Assembly (NCBI RefSeq): GCF_022370635.2
Contig: NZ_CP092362.2
Location: forward strand, 992,001 to 1,056,000
Length of the DNA stretch: 64,000 bases
Direction: 5' to 3'
Source of the DNA: Mycolicibacterium crocinum
GTDB lineage: Bacteria; Actinomycetota; Actinomycetes; Mycobacteriales; Mycobacteriaceae
The notes beneath the pieces were generated by a model. The model was not told the DNA's origin. It searched no databases and saw only the letters and a list, made by a program, of their open reading frames with translations. The position numbers were made by a program, and so were the translations under genes. Positions 58,245 through 64,000 of this stretch are shown here, piece after piece. Numbering within the stretch: position 1 is the first letter of the stretch; the number at the start of each line of letters is the position of its first letter.

Positions 58245-58303
58245 CGTTGATTTAGCGCAACAATCACACAAATTCGCATTTAGCGCAATATCCGCGCTTA
58301 ATG
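58245..58303. promoter_or_regulatory. Palindromic operator, probable NrtR binding site, in a divergent promoter
   Basis: CATTTAGCGC-AATATCC-GCGCTTAATG (58277-58303) is a near-perfect inverted repeat. The half TTTAGCGCAA also occurs at 58251-58260. The repeat lies between the macro-like gene and the NrtR-like gene, as expected for an autoregulated divergent pair. Confidence 0.65.
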
Positions 58304-58318
58304 CTAGGTTGTCGACCT

Positions 58319-58963
58319 ATGGGCGAGGCACCCCTGCACAACTATCCGCGGCCGACACTCGCTGTCGACACCGCGCTATTGACGTGGGACCCCGACCTGG
58401 GCTTGCTCGTCGCAGAGATGGCTCGCGATGACGTCGGGAAGTGGGCGCTGCCTGGGGCCTTCGTGCGGAAGGGCGAGACTCTGGCTGACGCGGTCGAGCG
58501 TTCCCTGCAGGACAAGCTCGGCGTACGAGGTATGCGGCCTCGTCAGTTGCACGTGTTCGACGCTCCGGACCGTGACGACCGCGACTGGGTGGTGTCCGTC
58601 GCTCACGTCGCGGTGGTGCGGCCCGACCAGCTGTCCTCGCTGGGTTCGGGTTCAGTGGCGCAGACCCGCCTCGCCCCGGTGGACCGGCCCGGCGAACTTG
58701 CGTGGGATCACCCGGAGATTGTCCGGCTGGCCAAAACCGATATCCGTCAGCGCTACGAGGCCGAGGCCGACCCGGAACGGCTGCTGGGCAACCGATTTAC
58801 CATGCGGGACCTCCGGCAGGTGCATGAGGCCATTGCCGGTCGAAAGCTCCAACGCGACAAATTTCGTCGCACCATGGAGCCGCGCCTCGTAGGAACCGGC
58901 GCGATGGAAGAGAACACCGGCACCCGCGGGCGCCCGGCGGAGCTATTCCGCAGGAAGCGGTGA
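58319..58963 (+). CDS. nrtR: NrtR-family transcriptional regulator (Nudix-like effector domain)
   Basis: The 214-residue protein joins a Nudix-like domain (about 10-150) to a winged helix (about 160-214; FTMRDLRQVHEAIAGRKLQR, then DKFRRTMEPR). The Nudix box is degenerate: GAFVRKGETLADAVERSLQD lacks the R-E-x-x-E-E residues needed for hydrolysis. This is normal for NrtR, which senses ADP-ribose or related NAD metabolites. Most NrtR proteins control NAD synthesis or salvage genes, but here the only linked target is the macro-like gene. ATG at 58319 follows directly after the operator. Confidence 0.85.
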   Translation: MGEAPLHNYPRPTLAVDTALLTWDPDLGLLVAEMARDDVGKWALPGAFVRKGETLADAVERSLQDKLGVRGMRPRQLHVFDAPDRDDRDWVVSVAHVAVVRPDQLSSLGSGSVAQTRLAPVDRPGELAWDHPEIVRLAKTDIRQRYEAEADPERLLGNRFTMRDLRQVHEAIAGRKLQRDKFRRTMEPRLVGTGAMEENTGTRGRPAELFRRKR

Positions 58964-58983
58964 AATGGATCAGCAGACTCGGA

Positions 58984-60120
58984 TCATCTGTCGTTGATCC
59001 AGATGTCGGCAAGCATTGTGGCACCGGGCAGCAGCGACAGGGCCGAAGCGCCCGTTGCCCATTTGTATAGGTCGGGGTGCTCGATCAGGTCGAGTCCCTT
59101 CAGGATCGGAGACTGCTGCGCGATTGCCATGCGCACATCCCGCTCGTCGATAAGTCGCCCGTCGAGCTGCCAGCCGTAGCTGAGCAGCGGATGCACCCGC
59201 GCCGCGAGCTCATCCATCCTGAGGGGACCGTGCGAGGCGAGCACGCCGAGCGTGATCTCGGTGATCTCGGTGCCGAAGCCGTTCGGTTCGAACGCGGACC
59301 GAATGCGGCGCACCACGGCGAGATCATCACCGGCGGCTTTGGTGGGGCGGAGCACCGCACGTTGCAGCCGGAGCAGACCGACCCCGCGGAGTAGTTCATG
59401 CAGCGCCGCCAGCGCCGGCAAGTTGTCCTCGGTGGAGACGGGTCGGTCGAGCGGATACCACTGCGGGCGGTGTGCCTGCATCGCGCGCACCACCGTTCGC
59501 GGCAGCCGCCCACCGGGAGTGAGCTTCACCCCGTCGGCGAGCAGATCGAGTAGCAACCGCACACTCTCGGGAACCTCGCCAACGACCCACTGCACCCGCT
59601 GGCTCGTTGCGGCAAGGTCGAAGGGCCGCAACCGATTACCGATCCAGCCACGCAGACGATCGTGCTCGGGATGTGTCGGATCGGCAAGGACGTCGAGCAA
59701 TTCGGCGTACCCACCGGGCCCGCCGCAATCTTCAGGCGGACAGGCGCCATGGCCGTCGACGCAGCCCGGCCTTGGACCGCCGCGCCCCAGGACCTCGATG
59801 TCGTGGGTCCAGCCGTCGCCGAAGTCATAGAGGTATTCGAATCGAGTCCCGAGATCGGCTAGCCGCCAACCGGTTTCGTCGCGCTGGTCCTCAGGCCACA
59901 TCTCCTCACCGGGGATGACCATCCCGTAGGTTGCCTGCGGCGTGACGAATTGGTGCAGGTGCGAGTTGGTCCAGCCGAGCGCCGCCTGCAGCAACTCGTG
60001 TAGCTCCGGCAGGCTCGACGACGCCGGGACGTCGATGACTCTGGCCACCGTCGGCTCGACGTCGCGCAACACCACCCGCAGGCGTGCGGTGTTCACTGGT
60101 GCGGTTTCATGCCGACACAT
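58984..60120 (-). CDS. pRiA4b ORF-3 family protein
   Basis: The 378-residue protein has the PRiA4_ORF3 domain at its N-terminus ([72 protein letters not shown]). This family is named from plasmids and IS1096-type elements, but chromosomal copies without a transposase are frequent in actinobacteria. The C-terminal half (about 180-378) is a helical region with winged-helix character ([19 protein letters not shown]). No transposase gene or terminal repeat was seen, so it is not called a mobile element. Confidence 0.78.
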   Translation of the reverse strand: MCRHETAPVNTARLRVVLRDVEPTVARVIDVPASSSLPELHELLQAALGWTNSHLHQFVTPQATYGMVIPGEEMWPEDQRDETGWRLADLGTRFEYLYDFGDGWTHDIEVLGRGGPRPGCVDGHGACPPEDCGGPGGYAELLDVLADPTHPEHDRLRGWIGNRLRPFDLAATSQRVQWVVGEVPESVRLLLDLLADGVKLTPGGRLPRTVVRAMQAHRPQWYPLDRPVSTEDNLPALAALHELLRGVGLLRLQRAVLRPTKAAGDDLAVVRRIRSAFEPNGFGTEITEITLGVLASHGPLRMDELAARVHPLLSYGWQLDGRLIDERDVRMAIAQQSPILKGLDLIEHPDLYKWATGASALSLLPGATMLADIWINDR

Positions 60121-60145
60121 CCCGTTGCCGCGAGCCCGGCCACAT

Positions 60146-60394
60146 CTACACGCTCTGGTCGATCACGGCGTCGAGGTCCCGTCGAAACTGCTCACGGTCG
60201 ATCCGCACACCCGCGCCCGCAATGCGTGCCAAGTCTTCAGGGCTGATGAACGTTTTGCGGACAGACTGTATGGGGCGAAGTTCGGCGACCGGCTCCCCGT
60301 GGCGGGTGACGACGAACGTCTCACCCGCGGCCACCGCATCCATGAGCTTGGCGCTCTCATTGCGCAGTTCACGCTGCGGGATTGTTCTAGCCAT
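60146..60394 (-). CDS. Orphan type II antitoxin (Phd/YefM-like)
   Basis: The 82-residue protein matches Phd/YefM antitoxins: [20 protein letters not shown], then [19 protein letters not shown]. Its C-terminal toxin-binding helix ([15 protein letters not shown]) is intact. The usual toxin gene (VapC type) should follow, but the next gene begins only 26 bases away and is a pRiA4b protein. The antitoxin therefore looks orphaned. ATG at 60394 puts RTIPQREL at the N-terminus. Confidence 0.82.
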   Translation of the reverse strand: MARTIPQRELRNESAKLMDAVAAGETFVVTRHGEPVAELRPIQSVRKTFISPEDLARIAGAGVRIDREQFRRDLDAVIDQSV

Positions 60395-60451
60395 ACGGGC
60401 AATGTAGCCACAGGTGCTACCCGGCGCCGCCGGCTTCACTTGAGCAGCGGT

Positions 60452-60484
60452 TGGTACCATAAAAAGTACCGAATCTGGTACCAT
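60452..60484 (+). promoter_or_regulatory. Operator/promoter of the antitoxin-Doc operon
   Basis: TGGTACCAT occurs at 60452-60460 and 60476-60484, 24 bases apart, with GTACC between (60466-60470). The second copy contains TACCAT at -12 to -7 relative to the ATG at 60491. That is a perfect mycobacterial TANNNT -10 for a leaderless mRNA. Repressor binding at the repeats would block polymerase, the usual autoregulation of such modules. Confidence 0.62.
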
Positions 60485-60490
60485 GGCTTA

Positions 60491-60688
60491 ATGCCAGCCT
60501 TGAACGTCAACTTCAGCGACGCCGAGATGGAACAGTTGCGCACCGCGGCGGCTGCGGGGGAGCTGTCGTTGCGCGCGTTCGTGCACCGCGCCGCCCTCGA
60601 TGCCGCGAGCGACCACAAGCGTCGCGTGCGGGAAGGGGCGCGGATCGTCGCCGAGCGCAGCGCAGAGCTCAACCGTCGGCTGGCGTGA
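60491..60688 (+). CDS. Antitoxin of a Doc-type toxin-antitoxin module (ribbon-helix-helix-like)
   Basis: The 65-residue protein starts [18 protein letters not shown], a ribbon-helix-helix DNA-binding segment. A helical, Arg-rich tail ([20 protein letters not shown]) should neutralise the toxin. Its stop overlaps the toxin start (GTGA), so the two are coupled. It is probably the autorepressor acting on the TGGTACCAT repeats. Confidence 0.82.
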   Translation: MPALNVNFSDAEMEQLRTAAAAGELSLRAFVHRAALDAASDHKRRVREGARIVAERSAELNRRLA

Positions 60689-61068
60689 CCGAATACTTGG
60701 ACCGCGACGATGTTCTGGTCGCAGGTGCTGCGGCGGTGGGGGTCGAGCTGAGGGTGGCCGACTACGGCCTGCTCGACGCGGCGGTGGCGCGACCGCAGGC
60801 CACAGCCTTCGGCGTTGACGCCTATCCGGACCTGTTCACCAAGGCGGCGGCGCTGCTGCACTCTCTGGCGCGTAACCACGCTCTGGTCGACGGCAACAAG
60901 CGCACCGCGTGGGCCGCCGCATGGACTTTTCTGTACATCAACGGAGTCGAATTAGATCCGGATTTCGATGTCGACGACGCGGAGGATTTCATGAATGCTG
61001 TTGCTGTCCAAGGTGATCTGCAACTGGCGGAAATTGGGCAGACGCTGCAAGCATTCGCGGACGGATGA
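60685..61068 (+). CDS. doc: Doc-type toxin (Fic fold)
   Basis: The 127-residue protein has the Fic/Doc motif [14 protein letters not shown] near residues 64-77 (H-x-x-x-D-G-N-K-R). Doc enzymes phosphorylate elongation factor Tu and stop translation; other Fic proteins transfer AMP. The length and the K-R form fit Doc. GTG start. The active-site residues look intact. Confidence 0.9.
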   Translation: MTEYLDRDDVLVAGAAAVGVELRVADYGLLDAAVARPQATAFGVDAYPDLFTKAAALLHSLARNHALVDGNKRTAWAAAWTFLYINGVELDPDFDVDDAEDFMNAVAVQGDLQLAEIGQTLQAFADG

Positions 61069-61226
61069 CTGCCGATCGGCAGCATGTAGATGCCGCCCGG
61101 TTTCGCGCGCCTCTCAGGTTGGCCATGTGCGTGTTCATCACCGGAGTCGGCGCCGAAGGGCAAGAGTCCGCCGAAGGCGATAACCCCCGATTGCCGGATG
61201 CGACGCACACCACATAAGCTCACTTA

Positions 61227-61240
61227 TTGACACCCGTCAA
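61227..61240 (+). promoter_or_regulatory. Putative operator upstream of the P450 gene
   Basis: TTGACACCCGTCAA is an inverted repeat (TTGAC-ACCC-GTCAA) 22 bases before the ATG. The left half also reads as a -35 TTGACA, and a repressor of TetR type could bind here. No regulator gene is adjacent. Confidence 0.35.
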
Positions 61241-61262
61241 GTCCGTGTGTGAGCGAGGATGT

Positions 61263-62513
61263 ATGACCAGTTCAATCGTCGATGACGCCGCCAAGGTGCT
61301 GGCCGAGCCGCGGGCCTACGCAGATGAGCCCCGCCTGCACGCCGCCCTGGCTCACCTGCGGGAGCACGCCCCCGTCTCCTACGTCGAGGTGCCCGACTAC
61401 CGGCCCTTCTGGGCCGTCACCAAGCACGCCGACGTGATGGCGATCGAACGCGACAACGAGCTGTGGATCAACGCCCCGCGTCCGATGCTGCAGACCGCCG
61501 CCACCGACGATCTGTCCGCGGCCAACCTCGCTGCCGGCGGTGGCTTGCGCACGCTGATCCACATGGACGACCCGCTGCACCGCGACATCCGCAAGATCGG
61601 CGCCGACTGGTTCCGGCCGAAGGCCATGCGCGCATTGAAGACCCGCGTCGACGAATTGGCCAAGATCTACGTCGACAAGATGGTCGAGAAGGGTCCCGAG
61701 TGCGACTTCGTCCAAGAGGTCGCGGTCAACTTCCCGCTGTACGTCATCCTGTCGCTGCTCGGGCTGCCGGAATCCGACTTCGGCCGCATGCTCAAGCTCA
61801 CCCAGGAGTTGTTCGGCGGCGACGATGACGAGCTCAGTCGCGGCAAGGACCCGGAGGAACTGCACGCCGTCATCCTCGACTTCTTCCAATACTTCACCGC
61901 GCTCACCGCCGAGCGCCGAGCCAACCCGACCGAGGACCTCGCCTCGGCGATCGCCAACGCCACGCTCGACGGTGAGCCCCTCAACGACATTGACTGCCTG
62001 TCCTATTACGTGATTGTCGCCAGCGCCGGCCACGACACCACCAGCGCTGCGATCTCGGGTGGTCTGCTGGCTCTGATCGAGCACCAGGACCAGCTCGCCC
62101 GGCTCAAGGCGCAGCCGGAGCTGATGGGTACCGCGGTCGAGGAGATCATCCGCTGGACCGCCCCGGTCAAGGAGTTCATGCGCACCGCCACCGCCGACAC
62201 CGAAGTGCGCGGCGTCCCGATCAAAGAGGGCGAGTCGGTGCTGTTGTCCTACGTCTCGGCCAACCGGGACGAGGAAATCTTCGACAACCCAGCCACATTC
62301 GACGTCGCACGCGACCCGAACAAGCACCTGTCCTTCGGCTATGGCGTCCATTTCTGCCTCGGCGCCGCCCTGGCCCGCATGGAGATCAACAGCTTCTTCA
62401 CCGAGCTGCTACCGCGACTGGAGTCCATCGAGTTGGCCGGTGAGCCGGAGTTCATCTCGACGATCTTCGTCGGCGGCCTCAAGCACCTGCCGATTAGGTA
62501 CTCGCTGCGCTGA
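61263..62513 (+). CDS. Cytochrome P450
   Basis: The 416-residue protein is a complete soluble bacterial P450. ASAGHDTTSAAISGG is the I-helix with the Ala/Gly-x-Asp-Thr-Thr oxygen-activation motif, EEIIRW holds the ExxR pair, and FGYGVHFCLGAALAR is the heme loop with the cysteine ligand. It uses ferredoxin, but no ferredoxin or reductase gene is in the window. The substrate is unknown; the class resembles mycobacterial P450s acting on steroids, terpenes or fatty acids. Confidence 0.95.
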   Translation: MTSSIVDDAAKVLAEPRAYADEPRLHAALAHLREHAPVSYVEVPDYRPFWAVTKHADVMAIERDNELWINAPRPMLQTAATDDLSAANLAAGGGLRTLIHMDDPLHRDIRKIGADWFRPKAMRALKTRVDELAKIYVDKMVEKGPECDFVQEVAVNFPLYVILSLLGLPESDFGRMLKLTQELFGGDDDELSRGKDPEELHAVILDFFQYFTALTAERRANPTEDLASAIANATLDGEPLNDIDCLSYYVIVASAGHDTTSAAISGGLLALIEHQDQLARLKAQPELMGTAVEEIIRWTAPVKEFMRTATADTEVRGVPIKEGESVLLSYVSANRDEEIFDNPATFDVARDPNKHLSFGYGVHFCLGAALARMEINSFFTELLPRLESIELAGEPEFISTIFVGGLKHLPIRYSLR

Positions 62514-62577
62514 CGCAATCGGCGTCGCTTACGGTGGGGCCGACTACGCTGACACCACCCCAAGCGGAAGGTGTCCC

Positions 62578-63003
62578 ATGCGACTGTTCATCACCGGCGT
62601 CGACGCCGACGGCAAGTCCTGCGTCGTCAGCAGCGACGAGGTCGAAATCAACTCCGTTGCACCCGGTTTCGGAATCGCCATTCCCTACAACACCACCCAG
62701 GCTCCGCCGCCGGCACGCCCAGAAGGCAACGCCGACCTCATCGACCAGTTTCTCGAGCCCGGCCACGTCCGCTGGATGGTCGTCGACCAAGGGGCCGACA
62801 CCGAGACCCCTAAGCATCACACCGACACCCTCGACCTCGAGATCGTGCTCAGCGGAAGCGTCGACCTCATCCTCGACGACGGCGCGCACCGCATCGAAGC
62901 CGGCGACATGGTCCTCATGACCGGCGTCGACCACGCCTGGAAAGCCGGCCCCGACGGCTACCGCATGACCGCGGTCCTCATCGGCACCCCGCCGCCGGAT
63001 TGA
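62578..63003 (+). CDS. Cupin-domain protein
   Basis: The 141-residue protein has a small beta-barrel: HHTDTLDLEIVLSGSVDLIL (cupin motif 1, with two His and a Glu), then AGDMVLMTGVDHAWKAG (motif 2 with His). The metal-binding residues are thus present, but no substrate is implied. ATG at 62578 lies after GGAAGG. It is 64 bases downstream of the P450 gene and may be co-transcribed. Confidence 0.82.
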   Translation: MRLFITGVDADGKSCVVSSDEVEINSVAPGFGIAIPYNTTQAPPPARPEGNADLIDQFLEPGHVRWMVVDQGADTETPKHHTDTLDLEIVLSGSVDLILDDGAHRIEAGDMVLMTGVDHAWKAGPDGYRMTAVLIGTPPPD

Positions 63004-63059
63004 TCAGGCGGAGATTACGAACACAGTCGAATGATGCTCGCCATGAGGCAAATTGCTGA

Positions 63060-63275
63060 TCAGGTGTCGGCTCGCCAAGTGACCTCGACTTCGTCGTCTT
63101 TGAGAGTTACCAGCGCTTGGGTCACGCCGTCGTCGTCGGCGAACTCCACCTCATAGGCCGGCGGGAGCCCCGGATCGCGGTAGACCATCACGACCGTGCC
63201 CTGAGCGCCGAGAGAAAGGCCATATTGCGGCAGCGGCCGCAGAAGGCGGACGACGTCGTGTTCCTGTGGACTCAT
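63060..63275 (-). CDS. DUF4926-type immunity protein
   Basis: The 71-residue protein has EHDVVRLLRPLPQYGLSLGA, then GTVVMVYRDPGLPPAYEVEF, the DUF4926 SH3-like beta-rich pattern. DUF4926 proteins are often encoded beside DUF6883 toxins, as here, with the toxin gene 13 bases upstream. Probable function: neutralising the toxin in the producing cell. ATG at 63275. Confidence 0.72.
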   Translation of the reverse strand: MSPQEHDVVRLLRPLPQYGLSLGAQGTVVMVYRDPGLPPAYEVEFADDDGVTQALVTLKDDEVEVTWRADT

Positions 63276-63288
63276 ACCCCGCACCCTC

Positions 63289-64000
63289 TCATCGCTTTGT
63301 CGGAATCGCCGTGACCAACCGGACCACACCGTCATTGTTCCGAATGAAGGCGAAGGTTACGTCAATCGTCTTGCCGTTCGCCCCCACAATAGGTATGACC
63401 TGGTTGTACTTTGTCCCGTTTTCCGTCACGCCTGTTGCAACCGCTTTGGCGGGATCGAACACGATCTGCTTCTGCAGATCAGCGGCGTTCTCTCGGGTGA
63501 ATCCGAGGGCCTGATCGAACCACTTCGCCTTCGGTCCACCGGTGGGGTGGTCGGGATTGAGCAGATACTTCTCGAGCTTGTCCTTGACGCTTTGGTCGCT
63601 GAGCTTCTTGGCCTCTGCTGCTTCGACTCGTGTGGCGCCACGGCCCGCCACCTCGGCAGCGAAGATTGTCGGGCGTGCCGCGAGAAGCGGTCCGAGTTCG
63701 GCGAGCGACCTGGCTGCGGCGCCTGCCGCGCTGACCGCGGGAAGGGCCGAAAGCTCAGCGGCAGCACGGAATTCGCGGATGATCGTGGCAATGCGCGCGC
63801 CAGTGGCCGTCAGCCGAGACACGTCGACCACTTTGGACACCGCTTCGCTGGCACCCGCAGTGAAAGGAATCAGGACAGCGGCGATGACCTCGGTCACCGC
63901 AACGGTGGCGCCGAGGACCACCATCTCGTGGATGATCTTGGAGTGTGCGTCGTCGATGGTCTGCGCGTAGGCCGAGCACACTTTGGCCGCGTCGTCGAAT
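63289..64000 (-). CDS. Polymorphic toxin with C-terminal DUF6883-like domain (N-terminus outside the window)
   Basis: About 236 residues are visible, open to the window edge. They hold a helical pre-toxin part (DDAAKVCSAYAQTIDDAH, then a hydrophobic VVLGATVAVTEVIAAVLIPF) of the kind seen in WXG100-like secreted toxins such as CpnT. The C-terminal ~110-residue module begins SDQSVKDKLEKYLLNPDHP and continues AKWFDQALGFTRENAADL and NQVIPIVGANGKTIDVTFAF. This matches DUF6883. The cognate immunity gene follows at 63060-63275. Secretion by an ESX system is inferred only. Confidence 0.75.
   Translation of the reverse strand, partial: FDDAAKVCSAYAQTIDDAHSKIIHEMVVLGATVAVTEVIAAVLIPFTAGASEAVSKVVDVSRLTATGARIATIIREFRAAAELSALPAVSAAGAAARSLAELGPLLAARPTIFAAEVAGRGATRVEAAEAKKLSDQSVKDKLEKYLLNPDHPTGGPKAKWFDQALGFTRENAADLQKQIVFDPAKAVATGVTENGTKYNQVIPIVGANGKTIDVTFAFIRNNDGVVRLVTAIPTKR

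Noticed and set aside
58984..60120. Insertion sequence of the IS1096 type
   Set aside because: Only the pRiA4b ORF-3 family protein is present; no transposase, terminal inverted repeats or target duplication were found.

Overview
The window is high-GC actinobacterial DNA. Leaderless-type promoters, ATGA/GTGA-coupled operons, a hemophore-related secreted protein, a Phd/Doc-type toxin-antitoxin module, an NrtR regulator and a CpnT-like secreted toxin point to an environmental Mycobacterium (Mycolicibacterium). Everything here is read from sequence; no database search was run.

Region 1 (1-17,605) is a compact biosynthetic gene cluster, all on the minus strand, in two operons. The right operon (17,505 down to 6,796) encodes a PaaK/CapK-like adenylating enzyme, chorismate mutase, fused aminodeoxychorismate synthase, prephenate-dehydrogenase-like enzyme, alpha-oxoamine-synthase-like PLP enzyme, an AMP-dependent ligase, an MFS exporter fused to an FHA domain, and an ATP-grasp ligase. 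The left operon (5,719 down to beyond 1) encodes DAHP synthase, a CreE-like flavoprotein, a CreD-like lyase, an IlvE-like aminotransferase and an FHA protein. Together they hold a complete p-aminophenylalanine route (papA/B/C-type plus aminotransferase and shikimate feed) and an aspartate-nitrosuccinate (nitrous-acid-forming) pair. The arylamine and nitrite sources in one cluster suggest a diazo, diazonium, nitroso or azo-type metabolite. Both operons start with almost the same ~100-bp promoter, so they are probably co-regulated. A DUF559 gene flanked by hairpins has landed between them.

Region 2 (17,615-29,540) is ordinary mycobacterial content: secreted proteins, a GAF-GGDEF cyclase, a large Ala-rich exported protein, an Asn/Gly-rich 20-residue-repeat surface protein, a hemophore-like protein, a two-transporter operon, and a LuxR-type regulator whose start codon cannot be found.

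Region 3 (29,639-56,860) is a defence island. It begins with the tail of a lost DUF1998 protein. Next comes a complete type I restriction-modification operon with a GIY-YIG gene inside it, then an EcsC gene. A tightly coupled operon follows: DUF6361, phospholipase-D-like nuclease, SF2 helicase, SMC-like ATPase and a small HEPN-like protein. The last parts are a 2,102-residue HEPN-DUF4011-helicase-Vsr protein (Hhe-like), a frameshifted HIRAN pseudogene and a HelD/UvrD-like helicase.

Region 4 (57,191-64,000) holds a macro-like gene divergent from an NrtR regulator across a palindromic operator, a pRiA4b ORF-3 family protein, an orphan antitoxin, an antitoxin/Doc pair with its own operator, a cytochrome P450, a cupin, and a DUF4926 immunity gene beside a DUF6883-type toxin cut by the window edge.
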